Source of the DNA: Alectoria sarmentosa
Lineage: Eukaryota > Ascomycota > Lecanoromycetes > Lecanorales > Parmeliaceae
Assembly: GCA_009733775.1 (NCBI GenBank)
Contig: WOGZ01000002.1
Span: forward strand, 1 to 64,000
DNA length: 64,000 nt
Direction: 5' to 3'
Shown: positions 46,021 through 57,090 of the stretch, piece by piece
Layout of the letters: each line of letters opens with the position of its first letter
Numbering within the stretch: position 1 is the stretch's first letter
The notes under the pieces: model-generated
Told to the model about the DNA's origin: nothing
Seen by the model: the letters and a program-made list of their open reading frames with translations, nothing else
The model's database searches: none
Position numbers and translations under genes: made by a program

Positions 46021-48672
46021 ATGGACGTTGGCGAACAACATTTCGATGATGAAGTCGGCTTTGAGGACGCAGAGGAGGTACCGCAGCGTCGCTCTCTGCC
46101 GTCTGACTTACCCAAATCACTCGATGATAGGCAGCCAATCCGTCATTATGCTGGGGAGACTGAAATGTACGACGCTTGGCAAGGTAATGGTTGCCTCACC
46201 AAGCTATAAGCTGCTAAGAAATCGGAGGAGATCGCTAACACGTTGTTCAGGCCAATCACAGTTCCTTACCAGTCCAATGCCTGCACAGCCGCTTGCTTTC
46301 AATCTCTCGTTGGATGATGATCGGGACGACAACGACAGTGCCACGCAACGGCTTGAGGACAACGATGCCAGGTTGATGGAGATGCTAGCTGCTCAAGCTG
46401 CGCATCGGGAAGATGGGTCAGCCGCCGGGGATGAAGAGGCTATTTCTGCAGACAAGAAGCTTTCCGACATAGAGAAGAAGGCCATGCTACAGAAATCATT
46501 GCATAACGCGGCCAGCAACGGGGATGTAGATCAGATCGGCAGGGTATTGCAGGGTTCTACGCGCAAGTATGTCGACATTAATGGCCCGGACGAAGAGGGA
46601 ACAGCGCCCATAATTTACGCCAGCTGTTTTGTGAGTTCGTGCTCGAAATTCCTCTTAGGGTTACGCGCTGATTTAATTCATTACGTCTAGGGCCACCAGG
46701 ACGTAGTCTTGGCATTGCTAGATGCAGGAGCTGAGGTTGATAAACAGGACAAGAACCAGTGGACGCCTCTGATGTGGGCAATGACAAATCGTCATAAGGA
46801 TATTGCAAAGATGCTGCTGGACCACGGTGCCTCGTCAACGATCAAATCATCTTCTGGTCGGACAGCGTTTGACTTCGCAGCACCGAACAGCGAAATATCA
46901 GATTTCCTGCACCAGAACGGGTATGGTATAGGAGATGTGGGCGTCGATGACTTCTACGATAACGGCTTCTCTCAGGATAGGTTCGAGCAAGAGATGGAGG
47001 AGAGCGAGATGAAAAGACGTATGATGATGGAAAGCTCAATGAATCTGGAAGTCGACCTATCAAGCTTGGGCATGGATGAGAGGCCGGAAGTAAGTTGCAG
47101 CAGACTCCTCTGCTGATGCAATAGCTAATAGACCCAAAGTCACCTGAGGAAAATGAGGAGCAACAAGAATTTGTCTGGGATAGGTGTATGAATGACCAGA
47201 TGTTTGTCTTCCAAGAAAATGAGTTGGGGCCAATATTGGACATCATCATCACCACAATGACGCCGCAACGGTCACCATCGCAAAAGCCAGTACCGGCCAA
47301 TGTTCTGTTCCTTGCAGCGCGATACGCCCACTATCACGGAAGCCGTGAGCTTTTGGCCACCCTCTTACTATCAGCTATGGACAAGATTAATATCAAGGTT
47401 GAGCGGCACCAATGGGATATGACAGTCCTAGCTTTTTGGATTTCGAATGCTACTTTACTCCTTCACTATTTGAAGAAAGACGTTGGCCTTGTAGGAGCGA
47501 CCACCGAATTTCAGGTCCATCTAGTAGAGCTCATTAACGAGATCTTCATTTTGATCATCAGAGACGCTGAAAGACGTATGGACAAGGTCTTGAAGAGCGC
47601 GATTCTTGATCACGAGACCATTCCATTCGATCATCTCGAGTTTGCAGGCGAATGGAATATCTTCCGGTCCAAGAACAAGGCTCAGCCAGAACCCGTGAGC
47701 TACAAGCCCCAACCACCAAACAAGAGAGCTCAACTATCACCGAGGAACGTCACATCTCTTTTATCCTCAACACTTTTCGTGCTCGATCTCTACGACATAC
47801 ACTCAGTCATCACTTCCCAGATTCTTGGGCAGCTTTTTTATTGGATAGGAGCAGAGCTATTCAATCACATACTATCCAACAAGATGTATCTAGCGCGGAC
47901 AAAAGCAATGCAGATCCGAATGAACATCTCTGTTCTCGAAGACTGGGCGAGGACAAACAACCGCTCGCCAGAACATTACGAGAATGGATCACTTTCAACA
48001 TCTGGCGAAAACACAGTCGATGCCGCCCGGAAACATCTTACCCCTGTCATCCAACTCCTCCAATGGCTTCAGTGCTTCTCAAGTCTTGACTACTCAACGG
48101 ATTTTCAAGACTCGTTAGAAAACACCATAAAACAAATGACGCGCCTGACACCGCATCAGTTGCTTCATTCTACTAGCCATTATCGATACGAAAAAGAAGA
48201 GAAGACATTGCCCAAAACAGCCCGCAAGCGCCTAGTCACTCTGCAAACAGAGTCGCAGAAGCGGTGGGAGCAGATGCGGCGGGAACGTGATAAAGCATTG
48301 AAAAGGCAACCGCAATTTCCACCACCATCGCCTTCGCAAAACGGTTCGCAGACACTCGATAAGGCTGGAGGTCACGCGCTCTCTACTTCGTCACCGGACG
48401 AGCTTAATGCAATGGTCCAGCCAGAAGAAGAGGAACCGCCATCCGAGAGACTACTCATGGACCCTGCGCACATGCTGCAATTCTCTCTACCAACGACCGT
48501 TGACATGCGGCTGAGCTACGGTGCTGGCTACGGCGGCGTAAATAGGGAGAGGGAAAAGAGGTATATCCCTACTGTACCCCCAGAGTTCTTGGCAAAGTTG
48601 GACGTCAGTGGCAATGGCAGTGGAAGCTTCGTTGAAGAAAAGGACTGGAACACGCCGAGTGACGAAAGTTGA
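46021..48672 (+). CDS. ankyrin-repeat and DIL (dilute) domain protein
   Basis: An 824-aa protein in four exons: 46021-46183, 46251-46630, 46691-47089 and 47140-48672. Ankyrin repeats lie at about residues 145-265 (LHNAASNGDVDQIGRVL, GHQDVVLALLDAGAEVD, NRHKDIAKMLLDHGAS). The DIL domain covers about 380-680 (LLHYLKKDVG; ILGQLFYWIGAELFNHIL; RMNISVLEDWAR). The DIL domain is best known from the cargo-binding tail of class V myosins. Stand-alone ankyrin-DIL proteins occur in fungi and are poorly characterised. The tail after 680 is polar and disordered. A role in polarised transport or cell-cortex organisation is inference only. The start at 46021 opens with an acidic leader. Confidence 0.88.
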
Positions 48673-50908
48673 GGGGGAAAACGATGATCATGATATATGA
48701 GTTACAATGCGGCGGAGTTGCAACATCCAAGGTACTTCGGACCAAGGAAGCGAGTGGCTCGGAGTTTCCAAACGTCAGGTCACAGTGTTGGCAAATCCTC
48801 TTACTGAGAATACAGAAATAAGACTTTTTCGTCGTTCGTTCGATTGACAGTCTACCCTCCAGCTCCGTACTTGGGCGAATAAACTCCCTCCGCCTATTGT
48901 CTCAACCGCTTCTCTGGACAGCACTCTCTTCTTTCGCCCCGTAGATCTACAACCCCCATCCTCTTCCTCTCCGCCATATCCTAGAGTAATACACCGCAAC
49001 TGTTGTGATGTAATGAGTCTAGGAGCCTAGGCTGTAGTGTCGCAGCAGTGTAGCCGTGAGGAGTTTTCTTCGATTGAGCTGTGGCACGCGAATGTCCTGA
49101 ATATCATATTAGTCCGAGCAGGTACGTCTTGCCCTACGTGGTGTTCACTTGGAAAGAACCCGCACTCCTGAGTTTCCAACGAAGACGTCAGAGTCGCTGC
49201 CAGGAAATTTTGCAATCGCAGTTGCATGGACCAGGTGAATGTTGCCAATAAAAGCACAAAGTCCGAGCCCTGCATATCGATTGGCAGATTTTATCGAATT
49301 GTTATCCATTAGTGCACAAATTCTGGAAGATGCAAGTACATAAGACTGTCAAATTTTCTGGCAGCTTGACTAACATTCGTGTCAGAGCAGTCCGAGTCCT
49401 AGTACTATCCACTGAGGCTCGAGCGTTTAGTCAGACGATTCTCCCGCGTTAACAAGGAGCTCTGGGAAATTCACAACCCTACTTCTCCGGCCATAGATGC
49501 CAAGCTTGCGCTGGCTTCATGGTCCAATGACGGCCTGACCGAGCCATTCAGCATCTTGGTCCCTAAGTTTAGGTATTGGACGGCATAAGGTATTTGGCGA
49601 CTCGAAGGTGCAAGGTCTTTTCAATCTCCCAAAGCATTCTGCAATAGAAATATTTTTGTTCCTGAAGCTCACCCAAGGTGTCGATCCCGAGTCCAGTGGC
49701 TGTCAATTCTGCAGCGCCGGTGTTAGAGCCATACTATCTGTCACTTTCTCGTTCCTACGAAGCAAGTGGAGGAGTGTAGAACCGCCAACGTAGTCATCAT
49801 GATAGTCAAGGCTGCTTTGAAGATGTACCTCAGCGCAACGCTGTTGCAATCGCTGGGAGGACTGGAGTAGAGGCCATGATTCTCTTCGTCCTGTTGAGCA
49901 GCTTTCTCATGATACTTCGGATCTTCGTTATGGTGGCCGTGTGTGAGAGACATTGTTAGTTCTGCAATGGGATCTTCGGTTCCGATTTTCGAAATTGAGA
50001 GCCTTGAAAATGTCATTCTGGACTGATCTGTGGGAATAAGACGGTGACAGGTAGTACGATTGGCATGCTAATGCAGGAGCAGTACTGCGGAAGAATAAGA
50101 GCGAGAAAATGGTCACTGATGCCCGGGGCTTTCGAGTTAAAACGGCAGGACCAAGGCCGAGACCGAGATAAGATCCGAGATGAGATACAGATCAAAACGC
50201 TGTACTCAACGCTGACGAATGGATACGAGAAACTAATAGATGAAAGAGGTGTGGCATCCTGTATCTATCATTATTGTTGTTTGGGGGGGAGGGTCCAACT
50301 TGGAAGGCCATGATCGTCGCTTGGAAAGCCTTTGAAGTCGTCTCAATCAGCTTTCCAGTCACCCTTCTTTGCGCCATGGAGCCGACATCCTTCTCCGGTG
50401 CCCGACTGGGTGCTTAAGCGGATCCCCGGGCACTGAATGACTGAAAGAGCAGCAAATCGCTGCATGAAGAGGCAGGCTCTAGCACAGTGATCCACTGATG
50501 TCGTGGAGACTGGAGACTGAAGAAGTACCTAGTGGTAGATTTCTAAGCGCTGTCACTTCTAAGCATGGAGTACGCAGTACTCTACTCGTTCGAGTAAATT
50601 TTAGCGAGCGGGCGAGGTGTGTGTGGCACGATTGAGTTCAAGCTACCCACCTTAGCCGATTCATCGCGGGCCGAGTCACTAGTACTTCAGCGCCATTGTC
50701 CTCAAACCCCCCACTCTCTTCAAGTCTGTATTGCATACTACCAATCCCTAGAGTAGACCTCATACGCCAAATTCAAGTCGAGTATACCTTACCCATGGCT
50801 CCCTCGACCCAGACGCCGACCTATTTGTGATGATGTGCCCATGAGAGTAGGGGTGCAAGCCCCCCGTCTAAGCGTTGGGAGGTGTCCATTCAATCGACTC
50901 TGAATACC
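48673..50908. other. long intergenic region
   Basis: About 2.2 kb with no convincing gene. One minus frame at 49741-50016 (91 aa, His/Glu-rich middle and a hydrophobic C-terminal helix) could be a small membrane protein, but nothing supports it further. Purine-rich degenerate GAGAT/CCGAG repeats lie at about 50150-50190. A GC hairpin (GGGGTGCAAGCCCCC) lies near 50850. Confidence 0.4.
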
Positions 50909-53143
50909 ATGACCGTGCTAAGCCATGACCTGGACGAGGGTTATGTCGACCGTAATGAGGATGGCCATATTCGAGAACGTGTAGGCATTACAGAAACGCT
51001 TCTGCTTGAAGACTATAGTTCCGAAGTCTCGAGAAATTTGCCTTTCCTTCTTGTCTTGACCTGTGGTGGCGCTGGGTAAACATGGGCTCCGATATAAGGC
51101 AGAGCGTTCCGGCGCTGATGGTCTGCAGCTTACAAGTCATCTGGTCTGTCGTTAGGTCTAACGGCGCGGTAAGTGGCCTTTTAGATGTCTTATTTCCTGC
51201 CATCTACCTATTCTGGCCAACCGCTGACTGCTTTGAAGCCATACCTCGTGTCTTTAGGACTCTCAAAGTCGTTGACAGCTCTTGTCTGGCTGGCGGCACC
51301 TCTCTGTGGAGTAGTAGTCCAACCGATAGTGGGCATCTTGAGTGATCGAACTCGCAGTCGCTGGGGACGGCGAAAACCCTTCATCGTCGGCGGCGCCATC
51401 GGTGTCATCGTTTCTACGCTCGCGCTTGCTTTCCTTACCAGCCCTCTCAGTGGAGATACTCAGGGTCAGGGTCCACAAAATCTGGTCATACTTCTGGCAA
51501 TTGCCCTAATATATGCCATGAACATATCGATTCAGCCTATTCAAGCTGGTCTGCGTACACTGATCATCGAGAATTGCCCCGCCCACCAACAGACGCAAGC
51601 TGCCGCTTGGACCAGTGTCTTGATGGGCATCGGAAATATTCTTGGCTACCTTTGTGCATCTACTGTGTTACCTGAGTTTTTGAGACTGAGAGGCTTGACG
51701 CAGTTTCAATGCTTGTGTCTGATTGCTTCAATGGCACTGGCAACTACAACGAGCATAAATTGCACTATCAAAGAAGACTATTCTGCACGCTCACTACCAG
51801 TCAGGCTTGAAAGAACAGGAGTCAGGGTGGTCTGCAGAGAGCTGATTCATACTTATCGATTCATGCCTAGAAAAGTCCGTAAAGTGTGTCATATTCAATT
51901 CTGCGCCTGGATAGGGTGGTTTCCGTTCTTGTTCTATTCAACTACGTAAGGCTTCTTTACTGTCATCGACAAGCTTTAAAGTGCTTGCAAGCTGACTAGT
52001 ACTTCTTTCCCCGCAGCTACGTGGGCGAAATCTGTAAGTAAAAGAATGTAGCCGAAGTCATGCATAGAGACGCCACCCCAAAATTTTCCAGAGTCAAGAG
52101 GTGCGCTGCCAAAAAGATGCGACATTTACAACGAAACGAACCTTCGAGGATTATCAATTTTAGTGACGGGAAGCTGTGCTTTCTGCTTCGAAATCTCTTT
52201 ATTCAGGGATTTCGGGACAGATAACCAAATCATTCCGGTTGATACCCTCAAAATTTTACCAAAATGAAAGAGACTTGAGCCCTACTGTAGTCACTTTGTT
52301 TGACAGCTTGTTTGATTGCGGGACTCGAAGATCATAATGGGACTTGCAAGCCTTTGAGTTTTAGCCTGCTATTCTCTCTCTCTCTCTATGCATGACTTTT
52401 GCTACAATTTTCTGCTTTACACCGAATCATGTTATCGTTGCTAACAACTTGCAGATGCCGGGCACGCTATCGCCATGAGACAGTCTTTGACCGCTATAGA
52501 GACCGTGAACGCTACGCCTATGATGTCTGCAGACTTGACAATTATAAGCAAGGAAAATAGTATAGCTGAGGACGCAATTCGTTACGGCACCTTTGCTAGT
52601 TTTCTTTTCTCCATTGTGGCTTTTGCTACCAACTTGCTGCTTCCGCTGCTCTTAGGACTCTCTACCAAACCTGGTCTCACTACGAAAAAGCCATCCGCAA
52701 GATTCGGCATATCTCAAGCCTGGACCTGCGCTCACATCTTTTTCGCTCTGGCCATGTTCGCCACTGTGATGGTGACCTCACAAGCAGCTGCCACTTTTCT
52801 AGTTGCCTCTGTGGGGCTCTCATGGGCACTCACACACTGGGCACCGTTCGCTATCATTGGGAATGAGCTGGGCAATGAGCTCGCTGCACGCCAGTCCTTC
52901 AGTACGAGCACCAATGGTTTTTCGGACGAGGAGCCGTCAACCGTTGATGTACAACCTGGTGCGATTATGGGTCTGCATAATGTGGCCATATCAACGCCGC
53001 AGATTGTAGCAGCTTTGGCCTGTAGTGCAATCTTTGGGCTGGCAAAATCCTTGGGGAGTCAGGATGGGACTGGGTGGGTGCTGAGATCAGGTGGTTGTGC
53101 GGCTTTGTGTGCCGCATATTTGACTAGCAGGTTTAATGATTGA
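50909..53143 (+). CDS. sucrose/alpha-glucoside transporter-like MFS protein (GPH/SUT type)
   Basis: A 539-aa multi-pass membrane protein expected to import a disaccharide with protons. Exons are 50909-51075, 51129-51168 (40 nt), 51239-51945, 52017-52033 (17 nt) and 52455-53143. The first helix region gives LQVIWSVVRSNGAPYL across two junctions. The loop between helices 2 and 3 carries SDRTRSRWGRRKPF, the RxGRR signature of plant and fungal SUT-type carriers. GLRTLIIENCPAHQQTQAAA follows in the fourth-fifth helix region. Exons 4 and 5 give YSTTYVGEIYAGHA before helix 7. The intron at 52034-52454 is 421 nt, by far the longest here. The start ATG 50909 follows an in-frame GTG-led extension. Confidence 0.82.
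52034..52454 (+). other. unusually long intron (421 nt)
   Basis: The last intron of the transporter gene. It contains a CT microsatellite (about 52374-52387) before a normal acceptor and shows no clear introner-like block. Internal acceptors and donors do not give exons that fit the family. Confidence 0.55.
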
Positions 53144-53470
53144 ACAATTGACGGTGATGACGGTATGGTCTATACATGATAATGGTAATACAACGAGTGA
53201 TCCATGAGGGTTTTCTTCATGATTCGGAGGACAATTTTGCTCTCGAAGCTTCTCACGGGAGCGTCGAGGCTGATTACCCTGTTGTATTGATAGAGGGTAC
53301 TACACTCCCTAAACAGAGTACTTCGCCGATGTTTCAAAGTGCCTTTTTCTGGCGGGCCAACTATTGCATGACGGTTAAATTTAAAACTTTTCAAATATGA
53401 ATTCTGTAGACACTCCGTATGTTCCCCGTCTCCCACACAACCCTCCAACATTTCTCCAACTATTTAAACA
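53144..53470. other. intergenic, upstream of allantoicase
   Basis: A 327-bp tandem spacer. It should contain the allantoicase promoter. I did not find clustered GATA-factor sites that would argue for nitrogen control. Confidence 0.4.
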
Positions 53471-54685
53471 ATGGAAATCCAAGCGCTCTCCCCTGAAACG
53501 ATTCAGGACACTCAGTCCACCACCACGGACTCCATTCCGCCGAACCAAATAGACAGCACATTCGGTGCCACATGCATTGGTAGAAACCCCTCATCTCCAG
53601 CTCCAGGGCTCCACCTCTTAGCTAGTCCTTGGTCGATAGTCCCCAACATACCAGCTGCTTGGAAACATTGCTGACAATCACGCATAGACCTTATTTCCGC
53701 ACACTTGACGTCCCGCATCCTCTCATTCTCCGACGAATTCTTCGCCTCGGCTTCCAACCTCATCAACCCGGCAAACCCCATACGTCGGCCTGGCTACTTC
53801 GTCGAATCCGGCGCCTGGTACGATGGCTGGGAGACGCGCCGGCACAACCGCTCGCCTCCTGACTGGGTCATAATACGCCTCGGCCCGGCAGCGGGAATAG
53901 TGAAGGGTGTGGAAATTGATACGGCCTTCTTCGATGGGAACCATGCCGAGAGTGTGGAGGTTTGGGGCACCTACGAGACCGGAGAGGAGGCAGATGAGAG
54001 GGTCAAAGAGGCCGGGTATAAGGCTTGGAGGCCGGTGCTGGGACGGAGGGGATGTGGAGCCAGTAGGAGGCAGGCTTGGACTGTCGACGAAGGGACTGGG
54101 GAAGTGACGCACGTGAAGCTGTGCATGTATCCCGACGGGGGGATCGCGAGAATTCGACTCTACGGTGTGGCTGTCCCGGTTTGGCCAGTGGATCGATCGG
54201 AGGAGGTGGAGTTGAGCAGCGCACTTATGGGCGGTAGGGTGGTTGGGTTTAGCGATGAGCACTTCGGGAAAGCAGGGAATGTATTGATGCCCGGGAGGGG
54301 AGTGGATATGGGAGATGGGTGGGAGACGAAGAGGAGTAGGGAGAGTGGGCATTCGGATTGGGTCGTTGTCAAGCTAGGAGCCAAGGGGTGGGTGAGCAGT
54401 TTCATGGTCGATACGATGCATTTTCGTGGCAACTTCCCGCAAGTGGTGAGGATCGAGGGTGTAGATGCGGAGGGAGAAGAGTTGGTGAGTGGGGACGATG
54501 AGAGGTGGGTGGAGGTTGTGGGAGTGCAGGGGTGCGAGAAGGACAAGGAGCACGTGTTTGCGGATGGACTGGTGAAGAGTGTGGAGGGGAGGGCATTCAC
54601 GCATATGAAGATGACGATCATTCCTGATGGAGGCGTCAAGAGATTCAGGGTGTTTGGGGTACAGGCTCAAGAGAGACACTCGTAG
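53471..54685 (+). CDS. allantoicase
   Basis: A 368-aa enzyme that splits allantoate to ureidoglycolate and urea in purine catabolism (yeast DAL2, Neurospora alc). Exons are 53471-53579 and 53688-54685 with a 108-nt intron. The protein is two tandem copies of the allantoicase jelly-roll domain. The first has ILSFSDEFFASASNL, then FVESGAWYDGWETRRH and WVIIRLG. The second repeats the pattern as VVGFSDEHFGKAGNVL, DGWETKRSRESGHSDWVVVK and FPQVVRIEG. Each domain ends in a YPDGGIARIRLYG-type motif. The N-terminus is longer than in Neurospora by a short polar stretch. The length is otherwise normal. Confidence 0.93.
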
Positions 54686-55734
54686 CGAAGGTGGGAAAGA
54701 CTATAAGTTTCTAAATGGACGCGAGGACTACTCTTTTTCATGCCTTGGCTAAAGCTCCTGGGATCCAAGGAACAAGACATGCACTGAACTGGAGCTGGTA
54801 GAGGTGGCTTCAAAGGGCTGACTTGTGGGTATGAGCTGTCACTGTAAGTTACTTGCACCTAAGAGAGTAGTCTGTTGGCTTGAAGGGCAGAATGTTCAAG
54901 AATCGCAAGATTAAAGACATCATCACGTTAGAGACCTTGATTTGCAAAGCACGAAGAAACTAAAGATGTTTAGAATGCCAATTGAAGATATTGGCGGAAA
55001 TATATCAACACGCCTGGTGCGCCAATGCAGACAATTTGTACTGCTAGCCGGCACTTGTGGGTCTGAGCTTTTCGCATCTTTCCTTACATGAAAAACAAAC
55101 AGAAGTCGGTTTTCATGAGGCTGCACGTAGCGATATTCAAGATCACTAGTCGCGCTTTGCGCATATTTGAAAAAATCGTCTCAGTTCAAGAGCGTTTGGC
55201 TTGGATGCAAGACCTGGAATTTGGCACTAGAGCGACGCTGTTAGTGGACGTTGAGGCCTGATCATCTTTGGCATCACGAGCGGAGCAAGAAAATCACAAC
55301 AGAGTGTGAGCAGGTAAGTGAAAATCTTGCTCGGTCGCTGGTAGCGTACAACAGACACATGACTCGAGACATTGGCCCAATTACCCAAGTCTCCGTATTT
55401 TCCTGAAAATGCTGTTCCCAATTTGAGAGGTGCTCAACCTGTCTAGCCCATTCAGCCACCTCTGTAGCCCAGAACGCCAGTAGTTTTGCTTGCTCTGTCC
55501 CCTGAATTAAATGCAATTCAAAATTCGCAAGGCTTGCTCTTCTAGTGACTTCAGCCACATCGAAAGATCTCTGTCCAAGTTCCGTCATTGCACTCAGTGG
55601 TCGAGGAAGTAAACCGCCCAAGCATACGACTTCTTGGCTCCTGCTGGAATAATCAAACAGCTACTGGGGCCGTGCCGAAGCATGATAATCGATTGATGTC
55701 AGACGCACGCTGTTTACCTAATCTCCCCAGCAAC
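54686..55734. other. intergenic
   Basis: About 1 kb. The minus frame 55274-55621 (115 aa) has a plausible helical, Glu-rich middle (TELGQRSFDVAEVTRRASL) but no start context or homologue I know. It may be a hypothetical gene or chance. Confidence 0.35.
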
Positions 55735-56598
55735 TTAAAGAAGGGACACGCTGCACGCTTCTGAGAGTCGCGCATCCGAGCCTAGTTGGCGAATTTGCTC
55801 GGTAATTCCTAGCGAACATATACTCAACCTTTCAAGTCTGATGTTGTCTGCCCATACGAAATCCTGGAAGATGCGGACGAGATCCCGAGAATCGTTTGTC
55901 GGGGATCTGTCTCCTTCCATTTTCCCTGGTTGATTGCGAGACGGGACATGATAAGTGGGACGCAATGTTTTCATGAGAGACACTTTTGGGAGGGGAAGTC
56001 CCATTTTTCGTAATTTAGTACGACGGAATTGATGTTGTGTAGAAGGATCGAACAACCCAGCAGCTGCGAAAATGATCGCCAAATTGTTACACAAGTGATT
56101 GACCTGATAGGTAGGATCATAACAATGGGCAAGAAGGGTTTCGGCCATGATATTTTGACCTTCTAATTGAGCAGCGACGAGACCGGAGAGCGTAACATGT
56201 AAGGGCAAAGACTGAGCCATGGGGGCTCCTGAAGAGAGTGACAATGACCTCTCGACATCTGAGCTTATTTCCTTAATCGAGCGCTCTCTAAGAGAAGGCT
56301 TCGACAGCTGTCTAGTCAAAGAGTTGAGATCTAGGCTTTGGAGTAATTTATTCGCCTTAGTAATGCGACCTGTTGTTGGAAGACTCATGGCGAACCCTAG
56401 GCTCAAGTGAAGGGTATCGATGGGGATAAAGGCACCCGAGGGTATTTTGGCGGAGGCTGGGTTGTCTCGAAGGAGTCCTAGAGAGTTCCGTAGCAGTGGC
56501 CTCGAAGAAGCAGTGACCAGGGGGATGCAGACAAAATGAGTGAGATTGTAAATTTGCTTCCTGCACATCACAATATTGGTCGGATGAGTGAAGACCAT
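55735..56598 (-). CDS. AKAP7/ASCC1-like 2H phosphoesterase-domain protein, second motif lost
   Basis: A 287-aa single-exon protein. THFVCIPLVTASSRPLL starts the AKAP7_NLS (2'-5' RNA ligase-like) domain, and DTLHLSLG carries the first HxS/T catalytic motif. LPLHVTLSGL follows in the family's middle strand, then the C-terminal block DSRDLVRIFQDFVWADNIRL and ERLSICSLG. Where family members have a second HxT motif (LHATLVNT-like), this protein reads PKVSLMKT, so the second catalytic histidine is missing. ASCC1 proteins normally also carry an RNA-binding KH domain, absent here. The ATG at 56598 was chosen because the longer frame opens with a non-ATG codon. It may be inactive or an RNA-binding derivative. 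It is divergent from CCT3. Confidence 0.65.
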   Translation of the reverse strand: MVFTHPTNIVMCRKQIYNLTHFVCIPLVTASSRPLLRNSLGLLRDNPASAKIPSGAFIPIDTLHLSLGFAMSLPTTGRITKANKLLQSLDLNSLTRQLSKPSLRERSIKEISSDVERSLSLSSGAPMAQSLPLHVTLSGLVAAQLEGQNIMAETLLAHCYDPTYQVNHLCNNLAIIFAAAGLFDPSTQHQFRRTKLRKMGLPLPKVSLMKTLRPTYHVPSRNQPGKMEGDRSPTNDSRDLVRIFQDFVWADNIRLERLSICSLGITEQIRQLGSDARLSEACSVSLL

Positions 56599-57090
56599 AT
56601 TGGGGGAGGTTTTAGATTTTGATATCAAGTGTTTTAGATGCTGAGTTGGATATCTCCAGGAACGATAGTAGATGTAGTTGTCGGTATGCAGCTCGCTGAA
56701 AAGGGAATTAATCAGCGGTCATGCATGCCTCACCTATGAATTGTATAGTACCGGTACAGGGTCTCAATAGCGCGTTCATATCGTCCTGAAACAATCGAAA
56801 CGGAGGCGAGCCTCTGGTAGCTGACATGTTTGCTCCTTTCCAATCAACCAAGATCTAAGAATCTGAGCAACTTTCCCGGAGGAAACGGAGGTGGCCATAT
56901 CAATCCAGTGAGTGTCCAGAAAATCTCGGGAAACGCGCCAAAAGATTTATGCATCTCGACTTTTGAGAGTAAACTTCAATTTCAGATGTCAAAACTCAGG
57001 AACCTATTCTATATCCTTTGAAAACGACTGAACCGCATTCTCAGACCTACACTCTGGAATTTGAAGAGTTGTCTTGACCAAATTTCCAAA
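56599..57090. promoter_or_regulatory. divergent upstream region of AKAP7-like gene and CCT3
   Basis: A 492-bp spacer between divergent ATGs. No specific motif was recognised. Confidence 0.35.

Noticed and set aside
50830..50910. Possible C/D-box small nucleolar RNA (GTGATGAT near 50827 and CTGA near 50900) before the transporter gene
   Set aside because: Internal boxes and a terminal stem are not convincing by eye; the boxes are short enough to occur by chance.
53705..54685. Allantoicase starting inside exon 2
   Set aside because: The frame opens with TTG there, and the upstream exon 53471-53579 joins in phase and supplies the expected DLISAHLTSRILSFSDEFF start.
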